A DNA stretch of 64,000 nucleotides, from assembly GCA_011316305.1 (NCBI GenBank), contig SAUG01000020.1, positions 310,001-374,000 of the forward strand. The letters are read 5' to 3'. Source of the DNA: Rusavskia elegans (taxonomy: Eukaryota; Ascomycota; Lecanoromycetes; Teloschistales; Teloschistaceae). Below the pieces are notes generated by a model, which did not search any database, was not told the origin of the DNA, and saw only the letters and a program-made list of their open reading frames with translations. Positions 23,576 to 36,100 of this stretch are shown here, piece after piece (positions within the stretch are counted from its first letter, which is position 1; every line of letters begins with the position of its first letter). A program made the translations under genes and the position numbers.

Positions 23576-25176
23576 TCACACCCCAGCCTGGGCCCAAACC
23601 CCATCTCCGTTCCGCCCATGCAGCTTCGCCGCCTCCACTTCGCCGGCATGCAAATGCGCACCACTTGCCCGGAGAAGCTCCACGTGCTTCTCCAACCTTG
23701 CATGCGCCGCCAAAAATAACGGCGTCCTGCCCGCCTTATTCCTTAAATGCACACTTGCCCCATTCGCAAGCAGCATTTCCAAAATCTCTAGTGACGGGCT
23801 CGTAGCGGCAATATGCAGAGGGGTGTTCCCCGAGTAGTCCGGCTCGCTGATGAGGTATCTCATCGCGCCTCTCAAAGCATCCGAGACCGCAGGAGCGTCG
23901 CCGGCGGTAATGGCGTAGCCCAATGCCGTCAGATCGGCCAGATGCGTGGGGAGACCAGAGGGATGTTGGAAGGCTGTTGCCGTGTGCTCGGTGAGCTCTC
24001 CTCGTAGTGACACCGTCATTTGCTCTGTAATGCTTTCAGGAGACAGATCTTGTCCGAGAAGGTAGGACAGTTTGGCGAGAGCTGCTTCCGTTGTCATGTC
24101 GTGACCCGGTACAAGTCCCGCCCGCTTGAGTCGCATAGCGGGCTCATAGAGAGGGCTGACCGTGCCAGTCATGCCTGCATGAGTGAGCATCAAGCTATCG
24201 GACGACTTTGAGACTTCGGATACTCACATTGTGTCACATTTACAATGACGATACCCCGACCAACGGCCGTTTCAAAGACCTTGGTCAAGGCCCCGTCGGG
24301 TCCCCCAGGTGCATTACCCGAGCCGAAAGTTTCGAGTATGAGTCCCTTGAGCCCTTTGAGGTTGAGTACAGCGTCGACCATCTCCGGCTTGATGCCAGGG
24401 AAAATTCTCAAGCAAGCCACGTGAGCCGTCTCCCAATGCGTATGTATACTGAAAGGTTCAATGTTCTTCGGCCGATGAACAAGCTCCCAAGATACTAAGG
24501 TCTTCGATGAATTGATCACGGCTAATGGCGATAAGTTTGGTGAAGCGAAAGCTGCAAAGTCGCTGGCTGATACCTTGGTGGCTCGGTTGCCGCGGAACAA
24601 TTTGTAGTTGAAGAAAAGACAGACTTCCGGGATCATGAAATGACCGGCGATGATCAACGATCCGAGAAGGTTATCGGTGGCGTCGTTCTGCAGCTCTGAT
24701 ATGGGAGCTTGAGATCCCGTCAAGATAACCGGTTTTCCGAGGTTCTGAAGCATGAAGGAAAGTGAAGAACACGTGTAGGCGAGGCTGTCCGTGCCATGCA
24801 ATACCACGAAGCCATCGAAACGTGTATAGTTCCGGTGAATCGTCTGAGCAATCTCGGTCCATCCCTCGGCATCAATAGAGCTACTGTCAAGCAGGTTCTC
24901 GAACTCCAGCGCACAATATCGAACTTTTTTTTGATACGTGCTCATGGGTGTACGGAGACTCGAGTGAGCCTTTTCCGTCCCATCGCTTACCATGACGGAC
25001 AGGTTCTGCATTTCGCTACCGTCGTTGAAAGATGGTCGCGGCGCCATCCCGAATTCGAGGAACCCGCGGGCGGGCACGAATCCATGAGGACTTCTCCTCA
25101 TACAGATTGTCCCACCTGTCACGATAATCAAGACTCTCGACTCTGCTGCTGTTGTGCTTGGCGTTTTAGTCCCCAT
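23576..25176 (-). CDS. Type I L-asparaginase with C-terminal ankyrin repeats
   Basis: Exons 25176-24228 and 24174-23576 (intron 53 bp) give 515 aa. The enzyme hydrolyses L-asparagine to aspartate and ammonia. The first catalytic motif, TGGTI, is at about residues 20-24, and the second, HGTDS within FVVLHGTDSLAYT, at about 127-131, so both catalytic threonines of the T-x-K-D family arrangement are in place. ILTGSQAPISE is also typical. After about residue 400 the chain continues into ankyrin-like units (SGNTPLHIAATSPSLEILEM, GRTPLFLAAHARLEKHVELL), the architecture of animal ASPG (60-kDa lysophospholipase/asparaginase). There is no signal peptide, so it is probably cytosolic. It is followed on the same strand by a sulfotransferase-like gene upstream. 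Confidence 0.9.
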
Positions 25177-25696
25177 CCTGAGTGGATGGCGTGAGCCTTT
25201 TCTATCAGGGTAGATGCAGAGAAAACAGCCTAGTTCGACAGATCACTTAATGTCTTCTCATCGTTTTCCTCAAGAACAGGTGAAAAGGTGAGGGAATGGA
25301 ACATGATTTATCGACTTTTAGCAATAACATATCATCGCCTGAGTCTTTAGATCCAGAACAGGCAGACTTTTGACGAGAAGAAAAAGATTCAGAAAAACGA
25401 TAGTGGTGGCGCAAAACCTTGGTTATGGCCGACGTCGAGAAGGTCAAGCATAGGAAATTTCTTGAGCATACGGAACGATGAAGATGGGGTGAAAGCCAAT
25501 GCAACGCAGATAATAGGAAGCAATCATGGAGAAGAAGTGAAGGAGCTCCCACAGGATTTTGAATGTCAAGGCAGTGGAAAGTAAGGTAAGGTATGTTTAA
25601 GTCAGAAAGCTAAGCTGTTAGTAGCAAAGCTTGGGTGGCTACATCACTTCGTCAGCAACCCCTGTGCTATTGGTGCTTGAGCACGGCCCATCCATA
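25177..25696. other. Intergenic region between asparaginase and sulfotransferase-like genes
   Basis: About 520 bp holding the asparaginase promoter and the 3' end of the upstream gene. No coding or structural signal seen. Confidence 0.4.
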
Positions 25697-26811
25697 TCAA
25701 ACGCGGAACTGTGCCAGGTACAGATAGTCATCCATCGTTGCCTCCACAGCCTCCTTCAACCTGTTCCCAATTTTGGGCCCAAACTCCTTGACCCACTTCT
25801 CTGCTTCCTCTTCGACCACAATGTCCTCTCCCTTCAGCCCGCTCTTGATGATGCCGTTGGAGGCTTGCAGCGTCGACAAGAACCGCTGAACGTTTTCCGG
25901 CTGCTTCTGTTTGATCTCCTCGCTGATCGGATCCCATTCTCTCATGATCCCCTTCATGTCCAGATCAGCTAGGGAGCAGATGGCCGTCATGACACGTTCA
26001 TTCTCGTTCACGAGATCATCTCCATCCACAACTAGTGGCCACGAATCATGACCCCGTGACGTCTCTTTGCGCTGAGGATACACGTGCTCGCAGAACCAGT
26101 CGAAAATGATCCGGGGCCAGGCGAAAGTGGTGGCGGTGATGAATCCTTCACTGTCTACGTGATTCTCAGAGGTAACGGAGATGGACGCACGGTAGTAGGA
26201 TGGGATGGAGATTGCAGGGTGGCGGATCTGGATGATGGGAGACAGAGTGCGGATGAAGCTGTCTGGCAGGACCGAAGGGTTCGTTTTGTCGACGTTGCTG
26301 TTGCCGTTCATGGAGTCGGCGCCATCCGCGTTGGTTCGATCGACCACTTTGGGACAGGGTTTGAGAAGTTGACTGTCGGACGGTGGGAACCTGGCTGCCA
26401 ACACTCGAGGATCAAGCACAAAGGAGATATGCTCTTTGATGAAGATGTGCTTGCCCTACAGCGAACACATCAACGACCCAGCCAATACAGTGTAAGAGAA
26501 AAAACGCGACAAACCTCTCGCTCAATGCGTGCCAGAAAATCTTGGAGCTCATCGAAGCCGTTCTGAAAGGTTGCCTTCTCCTGATGGGTTACGGGCTTGG
26601 AAACCTTTGGTGCACCGCTCAGCTTTTCGGGGCCAAAAAGGAACGCAGTCATAAACGTGTATTCCTTAGGAGCGAGCTGTGGATGACCACGAAACTGTTT
26701 GGCAAGAACATTTGACGCTGTTCGAGGATGAGTACAGTGCCAAATCCGCAGTGGAGCAGTCCCTGCCACCGCCGTCTCATGAGAACCATTGGTACTTGAA
26801 GGGAGACCCAT
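25697..26811 (-). CDS. Sulfotransferase-like P-loop protein
   Basis: Exons 26811-26515 and 26455-25697 (intron 59 bp) give 351 aa. The frame is open to a GTG at 26838, but ATG 26811 is the better start. The N-terminal strand RIWHCTHPRTASNVLAKQF resembles the 5' phosphosulfate-binding loop region of fungal sulfotransferase-fold proteins (usually annotated as P-loop hydrolases). FAWPRIIFDWFCEHVYPQ and VVDGDDLVNENERVMTAICS match the later conserved blocks of the same group. The C-terminus (EEEAEKWVKEFGPKIGNRL) is helical. The natural acceptor is unknown; members occur in secondary-metabolite settings, but the neighbours here (asparaginase, DUF1996) do not form an obvious cluster. Confidence 0.72.
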
Positions 26812-27752
26812 AATCTTGGTTGATGGCTGCGTGAGCACTTGATGTTTCGAACTTGAGGTGTAATGGAAAGCGAGAGCGAAACCAGAAAGGTATACCTACA
26901 CTCACTCAGCAGAGAACCGCGCTCTCATTACCCCTCAATCCTTTCAGCTGCTATCAAAGCGTATGGGATAACCGGTGGGGCGTGTATGTGCATGTCCCTG
27001 CAGCATTGGGTATAGTAGCCGCGGATCGCTATGGCATGGCTCGTGTCTTCGCCGTGCCAGCATGTGCGAAGGCAGCAGGGTCCGTCTGGCTACCACGATG
27101 GACTTCCGTGATCGAGGACAACGATGGACGTCCAGGAAAGCTGGACGATGGCTCTCCATGGATGCTCGAAACATTGACAATGTTGCTTGAGTGCCATTAA
27201 AATCCCTTTCTGCCAAGCCTTGGAAGGATCGAGAGGGGTACGGAAGCTGGCGGCTACAGACCGAGGAGAAGCTCCCTGCCTGGGACTAAACACCAGAGGA
27301 GAAGGAAGCAAAGACAAGGTTCAACCATCGGAGATATGTTGTTCTGGTAGAGTTTGCCAGGTGATCGAGGGTGTGAGGGGTTTGAACCTTATGTATGGTA
27401 GGTCAATCTACAGGTCTGATAGACCGCGGCAGGAACGGCTGACGTGCTTGGGATAGCACGTGTAGGCATAGTATGTTGATGCCGACAGCTGTGAATGGTG
27501 GGTTTTGGTTGCTGGAAACCGGATATTGTAATTGCCTAATTGAGCCCAAAGTGATTTGCTCGGGCCGTGTCCCTGTCTCGTACATCATAGGCCAAAGGGA
27601 ATAAGAATGGAAGTATGGAAAAAAGTAGACCGCCATGCCACGAACAAGGGCAACGCCCAGCATTGCCGACAGATACAGTTGTGTCCCGCTAAACTACAGA
27701 CAGCCCGCAATGCTCGTATGTATTGTGATCTGCACCCTTGCTTGCCATGCAC
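26812..27752. other. Intergenic region
   Basis: About 940 bp upstream of the sulfotransferase-like gene and downstream of the DUF1996 gene. Only short, non-family frames on both strands; no repeat or RNA gene recognised. Confidence 0.4.
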
Positions 27753-29604
27753 CTACCTCAACCTGCGACCGCCGTGAGCATGACGCTTGACGTGCTCGTG
27801 GCGGTGACCATGTCGTTTGACATGCTCGGCTTCGGGAGTTCGCTTGGCCTTGGCCCCTTCAGTGACGGTGACTTCTTTGACCACGACCAAATTCTCATAG
27901 ACGATTCCGTTCGACGTGTAAATGTCCGTGCGGATGGCGTTGCCTGCATTGTCCGCCACAGGAGCCTCCACAGGCGCACTTGTCGTTGTGGGTGCGGGAG
28001 GAGCTACATGTTCGGCGGCCTTCTCCTCGGCCTTCTCCTCATGCTTGTCCTCCTTCTCAGCAAAGACGGCGCCTTCGGATTTCGATTCAGCGACTGGATC
28101 CGCAGGGGCGTCAGCGACTGGGGATGACGATGACTCTTTGTTGACGGCAGGTGACTCGTCCTTGGACTTGTTTTTCGGGGAAGAACCGCCAGCTGATTTG
28201 CCTCCGCTTGATGAGCCAGACGCGCCTTTTCCTTTCGTGGCTCGCTCGGGGCCGGACTGGATCTCGCAGCCTCCTGGAAGGCTAGACATTGGTCCCTCGG
28301 TGTTTTCGTCTTTGAGCTCGTCCGGCATGCTTTCGATAGTGCACGAGGATGAATCTTCGGTGAACTCAAATACGTGGCAGCTTTTCATCTCCCCAGACTG
28401 ATCGGTGCACTCAGACACAGCCCGGTCAAGGACACCTTCATCCCATGCGGAGATGAAATCACCATGGTAGCCGTAACCTGGCATATCGGTCAGCTTGGGA
28501 CGCACAGCTCTCGAGAATATCTTGCAGACTCACCCGTAGGGTCACCGTTGCCAAGCACGTATTTTCCGCCTTTACCAACGAACTGATCCGTGGCGACGAT
28601 GGTCTCGTACATGAGTTGAGGAAAACGTCTATTGAACCCGGCGGGGCAGTCGCCACCGTTGATCCATTCGGGGTACGCGACGTGAGACTTGTGACTTTCA
28701 CCGCCGTCCATGTTGCCGTTCCAGCAGCTGGGGAATTGCAGCTCCAGGCGGATACCATCGGGGCAGTTTGCGTCAATCCAGGACTTCTCAGGTAAGTGGT
28801 GGCGATACAAGGTTGGCTCTTCCTTTTTTTGCCCGCCGTTGAGGCCGTAATTCATACAGTTGAATCCAATCGCAAGCTGCTCACGTTCATCGTTGGACTT
28901 ATCGGTGTAGGGACCCTTGAACCCGCTCTCGTCGGGGTCAGGACCGGAAAGCGTGGTATTTCGACGTAGGTTGTCGCCAGCGATCATCTGGAAGCCATTG
29001 GGGAAGGCCTCGATGGTTTGCTCCTTTCCATCGGACGTTTTTCCTGCATTAAGTTCGTAGTATCTATTAGAGCTGTTAATGTTGGTCTACCTGATGCGCC
29101 CGCAGCAAGCAGTAAGAGGCTTTCACGTACGCTTTGAAGGGAGGTTTTTCTGGCACGACGGTGAGGGTCCCATCGTCCCCTTCAAAGTACAAGGGAGGTG
29201 CCCAGTAGGCAGACTTGTCTTGCTTGACACCACAGCTGGTGCACTTGGACTTAAGCAAGTCATCTGCCGTGGACTTAGCCGAGAAAGCTGTAGGCGAGAT
29301 CAGTATTGGTCTGCGAATCGGTTTCACATATCGTATGCACGGTGAATGGAACAATAAGGGCGCCTTCACAGCGACTTGGACCCGATGAATGACGGAGGTT
29401 GGGAAAGCGGTTGCTGGGACCGAACTTACCGCTCCCACCCTTCAAGGCGTGTACATGACCACTCAGGCCATCAAAGTCCATGAGAGGGTCAATGCGAGCA
29501 AGGCCGATGGAGCCCGGGCACTCCAAACGCCAGAAAGCATTGACTGCAGTGTTACCCAGCGCGAGGGCGACGACAGCCGCACGGCTGACGGTCTTGGATG
29601 ACAT
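27753..29604 (-). CDS. Secreted DUF1996 protein with His-rich dibasic tail
   Basis: Exons 29604-29430, 29287-29131, 29063-28534 and 28477-27753 (introns 142, 67 and 56 bp) give 528 aa. The N-terminus is a signal peptide (MSSKTVSRAAVVALALGNTA, cleaved near VNA-FW). The mature protein opens with FWRLECPGSIGLARIDP and SGHVHALKGGS, the signature of DUF1996, a secreted family found in fungi, often in wall-associated proteins. SCGVKQDKSAYWAPPLYFE, FPNGFQMIAGD and HVAYPEWINGGDCP continue the domain to about residue 330. The remaining 200 residues are low-complexity Ser/Lys/Glu and end in a tail rich in His with repeated Lys-Arg pairs (KRHGHRHEHVKRHAHGG), which are possible Kex2 sites or metal-binding sequence. 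Function is unknown. Confidence 0.87.
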
Positions 29605-32052
29605 TGTGGCGAGCGGTACAACGGTCTGGTCGGAGAAGGACAGCGAGCTGCGTGGAGCGGCACAACAAACGCGGTCAACGCGATGTTGGTTCTGTAGGTG
29701 ATGAGGGTAATCTTAATGGTTGTTGAGGGTGATATCCAACAAAGCTGGTGGGGAAAGTGTTTGGTGGTCAAGTGAAGGGGCAATGACTTCTCACAGATGC
29801 TGTTGCTTGGTATCCAAAGAGTTTCGGTAGGCTCGACTTGATTGATCTGGGGGTATAGTCGCAAAGGGTCGGATGAGCGGTTGCCCGAATGAGTGAGGGA
29901 GTTGCGGAAGGTTGGTGAACCGTAAGGACTGTCAAGATGAGCAAAGTCGAATCAACAACGCGGTCGAGAGGTCAGGAATGGAGAAAAGAAGGTGGAGGAA
30001 GAAAGAAGGGGGAAGGGGAACTTGGGGGCGCGACAGGAATGGAAATTGAAAGGGGCATATTAAGCCTCCCAATCCAGGCACAAACATCCAGGGGGAGCCA
30101 ATCAGATGCGCCGCTACTAATAAAACAATAAAACCGTCTCGCATGGTGAGACAGGAGTAATTATTGGCATTTAGCGGCAGGGCCAAGCTTTTGCTTACAC
30201 GCGCCCTTCCACTGCCATTCCCGCAGGCCATCTGTCCCATGACGCCATTAATTCGACGGAAGAAAGGGTCCAACGAATCATAACCCCGGCTCTTGATCGA
30301 GGGCCATGCGCTTTCTGGTCTAGTCCAGCCACTGATTTCAAACAGCCAGTCCCAGACGGCACTCAAAGAGGCACAGCACGGCGGGAACAAGCCCATTAAT
30401 ATATCCGTAATATTCACCTCTCCCCGTCGCTTGTGCGGGCTGACCGTATGATTGGCCTAACCGAGCACTCGCCGGAGATGAACAATCAAACATAATAATG
30501 AGCCGCTTACCTGCATTATCCGCGGTAAAGGAAGCCATCAAAGTAAACTGGAAGTTCACAGCACGGGACTCGGGAGACGCAGGGGAGTACGGATAGAGAC
30601 GGACAAACGGAAACCAACGACTACCTAGGAATATCTCATCCAGCCGTCCTCCCTTTGTTTCGCACTCGTTTCGTTGCTCAAGAAGATTACCCATCCACCG
30701 ATGAGTGATGACAGATGCTTTCATCCTAAATTGCGTCAGCGGTGTGATTGTGGAGGTCGGTAGCGTCGGGGATGCTTTGGTTAGCGGATCCCGTGAGAAA
30801 TTGACAATCTCATTAGTATATGAAGTTGTGAACGCCTTCCGTAGTCGTCGACGGTGGCCGTGGCAGGAACGAAGCACTCTTATTCACGTGGAACAGAGAA
30901 CATGTCATCAGACGAAAAGCACAGGTGTATGAGCGGCATTCATGATTCCGTGTCCATCGATAACTTGCTCACACCAGGGGTACCCAAGCCATATGCAGCC
31001 GCGACGCTATTCCAGCTTCCCACCCCGTTACCCAGACAAATGTGCTGGGTAGCAGGAACTCATCCCAGCCGTTTGACTGAGGCCTTGCTTGTACTTTTCA
31101 ACATCAACCTTTCTCCAACCAACCCTTGATAGCCCGCGTAGCCTATCGACAAGTTGGCCTGTCGAACCACTCATGTCCGTGCCTTACTCAAGCGTCACGT
31201 CATAACCCCGATGCATCCTCGTAGACTTATCGCAATCCCATTGGTGATGGTGCCTGAGTCGATACGCTGTCGCTGGGAACACATCCTTCAGTCGCAATTC
31301 GAAACCCCACCATGAATTCTGACCGTGATTCAGAAGGGTACACATCTCGATGGCGCATATCGATCCATTGTGGGACAACAAAGTAGGTCCTGCTGCACCA
31401 TCAGCTCAGCTGGCGGTTACGGTGGGATAGTTCAACATCAACTTACTAGTTTCGGGAACGGCTGCTTAACTCCCGTATATGAATCAGTGCAACATCACTG
31501 TTCTCTGGAATCCTCAAGATGTGTCGTAAGATTGAGTCGGCCTCACGAGGCAACTTGGAAATTGTTCACACCAGGCAAAGCATGACTGCATCACGCAGTC
31601 CATCTCACTCCTTCCTGTGCTGATCCCTTCCATGGCCTGTGCCGATGTCCGAGAGGTGCTTCGATCCCTGATCGAAATAACGGACTCCCATAATAAGCAT
31701 CTGAAGATATGATACCCCGTAGATCATTCAACGGTGATTCAACGGGGTCGCAGGAATCTTCGCCAGCTCCATTGATCCACCCGTTTTTACCAGGTACGAT
31801 GGAAATACAATTCTGTATGATAAAATGCAGTGCCGTGTCAGTGGCCGTTGGTTGCCGTGTCTTGATTTGGTTCACGAATGGAGTACGCGCCTAGTGACTG
31901 TGAGTGGGTGTTCCTGCACGACGAGGGGATGTTTGCTGAGTGCTCGAGTTTGTGAAGCAAAGAACGACACATGGAAATGGCAATAACTGGTGAGAGCAAT
32001 GGAACCCCAACCGAAAAGCAAGCCCCCAAAGGATGGCCAAGGAGATCGTCAC
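29605..32052. other. Intergenic region, 2.4 kb
   Basis: It includes the DUF1996 promoter, with a strong purine tract at about 29980-30025 (GAAAGAAGGGGGAAGGGG and similar). Open frames inside are short and unlike known families. The 3' end of the zinc-cluster gene may extend into 31.8-32.05 kb if the donor at its last codon is used. Confidence 0.4.
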
Positions 32053-33114
32053 TCACGCCGTAGTGAACCGACATTCTCGCCCAAACTTCTCACATTGCAA
32101 GCATTTCCCCTCGGCCGGGTCACATTTGATCTTCTTCTCCCGGCAGGTGGTGCAAGCGATTGCTAATCGCTTCCGAGGCTTGCCCGCTTTCGTCACGCCC
32201 CATTGGGCGTTCACGAGCTCGCCGTCGATGACTTTTTTGCAGACGGAACCGTCTTCGTAGATCCAACAGGGCCCTTCGCCAGGGACGTCTTGTTCGCCGA
32301 CCACTCGCGGTAACGGTTTCACGCTCTGCGCAGCGTTGCCCGTGGGCTGATTCGATCTAGGACCGGAATTTGAAGGATAATCGTAGAGACCTGGTTGGCT
32401 CGAGGAATTTTGGGTAGGTGCTGCCATTGCTGTGGGATGAGGAGGTTGCTGCGGGTACGAAGGGTACAGTCGTGGTTGAGATATACTTGCGTGAGGATAT
32501 GAATTCATGCTGGGATCATATACCGGTTGCGTTGGCATGGCATAAGGTGGCATCGCTGGTGGTCCGGCATACCTTGGCGACCTTGGTAATAGATTGTCCC
32601 GGCTTGGATGTTGATATGGAACGGCGGAGTATGCGTTCTGGTATGGGACTGCGGCAGCCTGAGGCGGTGGATCTCGAAAGTTGGGCTGCCGTGGTGATGA
32701 CCCCTCCGGTCTGTTCTCCGGACTGGTAGGATTTTGATGAGAAGCGTATGGCGGTGAAGTAGGCCCCGTAGACTGTGAGCCGGGCGTCAGGAGCTGGCTG
32801 AGCGAAGGCAGCTGCCCATGCTGGATGTTATATGAACGCCGTGGCTCGTCAAAAGTCTGCCGCTGCTGTTCGACCGCTCGTCGGGACTGGGAGCTAATGT
32901 CGTAATTCTTCGGCTCCGAGAAACCTGGGCGCGGGTCACTCCCAAATTCGAGGCCGAGTGGGATCTGAGGTGGAGGGAGTTGGTAAGTGGCCATGTTGGA
33001 TTGAGAATCTCGAACTGGTGGTCCTTGGCCCTCGGTGCCTGACGAGTCCCCGTCACTACTATTGTCGAGGACTGGCAGGATCCTACCGAAGGGACCGATA
33101 TAAGTGCGTGACAT
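32053..33114 (-). CDS. Zn2Cys6 transcription factor with C-terminal zinc cluster
   Basis: A single open frame encodes 353 aa. Residues 1-270 are Pro/Gln/Ser/Tyr-rich and disordered (activation-type sequence). At the C-terminus, ACTTCREKKIKCDPAEGKC followed by LQCEKFGREC gives the six-cysteine C-x2-C-x6-C...C-x2-C-x6-C binuclear zinc cluster, preceded by basic GKPRKRL. Most fungal C6 regulators carry this DNA-binding domain at the N-terminus, so the placement is unusual, although such C-terminal-cluster proteins are known. The stop codon overlaps a perfect donor (GTGAGT) at the codon for the last Ala, so a further exon is possible; candidate acceptors lie 65-150 bp downstream, but I cannot choose between them. 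The nuclear target genes are unknown. Confidence 0.82.
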   Translation of the reverse strand: MSRTYIGPFGRILPVLDNSSDGDSSGTEGQGPPVRDSQSNMATYQLPPPQIPLGLEFGSDPRPGFSEPKNYDISSQSRRAVEQQRQTFDEPRRSYNIQHGQLPSLSQLLTPGSQSTGPTSPPYASHQNPTSPENRPEGSSPRQPNFRDPPPQAAAVPYQNAYSAVPYQHPSRDNLLPRSPRYAGPPAMPPYAMPTQPVYDPSMNSYPHASISQPRLYPSYPQQPPHPTAMAAPTQNSSSQPGLYDYPSNSGPRSNQPTGNAAQSVKPLPRVVGEQDVPGEGPCWIYEDGSVCKKVIDGELVNAQWGVTKAGKPRKRLAIACTTCREKKIKCDPAEGKCLQCEKFGRECRFTTA

Positions 33115-36100
33115 GAGATACTACCGCAAACAACGAGCCCAGATCCAACGGCGGGAAGGCGGGGATTGGACAGCACCAGGGATTAGCGCCACAGGATCTG
33201 GCTGATCATGGAGATGTAGGAGGATGTGTGGCAGGCATCCTTAGGTCGGTGACGGGTTGCCAGGGGTATGGTGCGTCGGCGGATAACGTTCTCTCTCTCT
33301 CTCAGCAGGCACTGCGACACACTCGGAGAGCAACGTGCTGACCATGTGCTAACCGCAGGCTGACCACAACAGAGGAAGCCTATCAAAAGCCGAACGAATA
33401 GCGAGAGGAAATCTAAGAATACCTACTCGGTCTGATCGCCAATGCTGACGGTGCGGCAGCAGAGGCACATGGTGGATGGATTATGATTGAATGAAGATGA
33501 TCTACAGAACGGTCACTAGATGGAGCTAAGACAAGCATACAGTAGGTACAGGCGACGGTATGGAAGAGGTCCAAAAAGGTTGGTCGACGGAGAGCAGAGG
33601 CCGGGAAGAGGTGCTGGCTGCTGGGGGCTAAAATAAAAGCCAGGAGTCAGTCGAGCAAAGCCCAGGAGAACTGATACGAGGATGGGATGCTTGGAGCAGC
33701 AGTCGCATATAGGCAAAGCAAGCAAGAGCTGGGCCGTGTAAAAATCTCCGCGCAGGTACCGATGAGAATGGGACGGTATCGGCTTACAGGTAGACTTGTT
33801 ATGCAGCTAAGGGCAGAGTTCCTGGGAATCTTCGGGGAGGGTGATACGAGCCGCTGGTATTCCTGGTACGGTTGCTGGTTTTATCTGTTGGTGCCCGCTG
33901 TCTGGGCAAAAAGGGCGGACAGAGTATGGAGCGACTATGGTTGTTGGTGTCAAAGGCCGTCCATCCGTCCATCCGGAGCAATATCCCAGTAAGAGTTAAG
34001 TCAGATGCTTAATGCATCAACCCCCTTGCTCCGATCTACGGGTGAGATTTGAGCCTTGAGTATGGCCCCTGCTGTGTGGGTGGAAGCAGAGTCATAACAA
34101 TACGACTCGTAGAGGATGAACCGGACCGATGCAGCGCAGACGTGCGGTCCCCCATACAGATACTTAGTAAAGTAGAATATCCGCCATCCCATGGCTGATC
34201 ATTTGCCAGACGTGGGGTAGAAGCCACCAATCTCCAGATCCATCCGTGATCGCCAACTATCCTTAGCGAGGCTAAAAGCGGCTCTATGTTGTAGAGTCTA
34301 AGGTAGAGTACTCTTCTCCCCGTGTGCAGTGTGTATGTTGTATAGTGTGTCATTGATAACGGTGGTGTCCACTGGTATTTGCAAATGGTAGCTCTGCGCG
34401 ACCAGCAGCACCCATCGAACATCTTCTCCGACGATAGACGAATGACCGTGACCATGATGATGATCATAATGTTCCGTTGCCCGACTGATCCTTAGTGAAA
34501 GCCTATCGGAAGATTGCTTGACTAGTGGAGACGGCAGCCGGTTCGCCCTGCCCCATGGACCATCGTGCTTTCACAAGGTTGGCTGGGGGCGGGAGCTACA
34601 GGCGTCACTGCCGAGAGCTAAAGACGAGGTCGAGTGGATGATATGCGCCAGGAACGTCTTCTGTCGTTGATCAATAATAATAATGGACAAATAGTAATAA
34701 TCCACATCAGAGAAACGTCGATCCGGGACAGGGGTCACTTTAGCCTGGCCATGGCCATCCTCGCCAGTACTCCGTATGATCGACTGCACGGGAGATACAA
34801 CTGTCTCGAAGAATGGCTTCGAGCGCGAAAGCTTACCGACGGAGAAAGCTTCTCCAGAATGCTGGAAACCCCCAAGGCGGAACACGACATCGAGCGGCTT
34901 CGACGGTCGGCCTCGCGCTTGCTTGCAGCATCTTGCAGGCTTGCAGCTGCCTCATGTCATTCATTATTGCGCACCTCTCGTCGTGTAATTCATCACTGTA
35001 CAAGTGTACAAGGCGTGCCGGCATCCTTCGGCCGTCTGCTGTATTACGTGTTCATGCCGGATCTCAGCATCGTCCCAGTAGTCAGTCCCAACTGTGCCAA
35101 ACGTTGCAGGCGCAGTAGACGCGCAGTGCTCTTGACCATGCCCACGAATCATGTCCGGTCGGAAAATAAGCCATCGACAAGGTTCGCCAACATACGCCTC
35201 TTCGCTAATCCTTCACCCAGATCGACTTGATGCAGGAACGTCCATTGCTACGGCCGTACTGGCAGAAAAGTATGAACTTGATTAGGCTGATCACAAAGCC
35301 AAATTCGGTCCCTGACTTGCAGAAACCGTCGAACCTTGAACAATTCCTTGTTGGCGCCCGCAAGCTGTCAAGCTTGTAGTCGCCCTCGGACTTTGTACCT
35401 TCACAGAATCTGCCGGTCGTCTGTCAAGAGCCGGTTTCGAAGGGCAACTTACCGGGGGCATACTCGGGGAGAGAAGCTGCGTTCCCACCCAATGGACTTG
35501 GCCGATGCAGTACTTCCATCCCTCTGCTCCTGAACATAAAATCACAATAATCAATATTGAATTCTTGTTCCGGTCCCTCTTCTGCACAATCGTCGCCAGG
35601 CTTGAGGGTGTTTTCGTTCCGGTGCATGCGTCACTGCACGACACGTCTTCTGTCTTTGGTTCACCTGTCAGAGATGCTGGAGGTCGTATGCAACTGCAAG
35701 ACAAGGAACCACCCCCACGATGTCATGCTACTGCCGCGCCAATGAAGCTCTAACTTCAGACATGAACATGGGCGGAAGATCGGCATGCCAGTACGACAGC
35801 TTTCGCTACCAGAGTTCTCATATTGTTTGCCCATTCGGGCGGGTTCTGCAAGATCCATCATCTGCAAGATTCCAGCAGATTGGATCGCCAGGCGTGTAGC
35901 GGATTCGACTGGTGTCGTAGCAGTCGAGGGCCAACAGCCACAACCTTGCCTAGAGACGATCCAGGATAATTCTTGATACCTTGGAAATATTTCTTAACAT
36001 CCGCATCAAGTACACGCGTTGTTGATAATCCGTGAAATCCTTTTCGATAGTGCTTGTATGCGCGGACACGGATAGTGTCACAGATACGGCAGGTGTCACC

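Noticed and set aside
20557..32052. Secondary-metabolite gene cluster (NmrA-like, sulfotransferase-like, zinc-cluster regulator)
   Set aside because: No backbone synthase (PKS, NRPS, terpene) is present, and the genes between them have unrelated functions.
34634..35230. 198-codon frame on the plus strand in the gene-poor region
   Set aside because: No family similarity, Arg/Ser/Leu-heavy composition and overlap with other equally long frames suggest chance.
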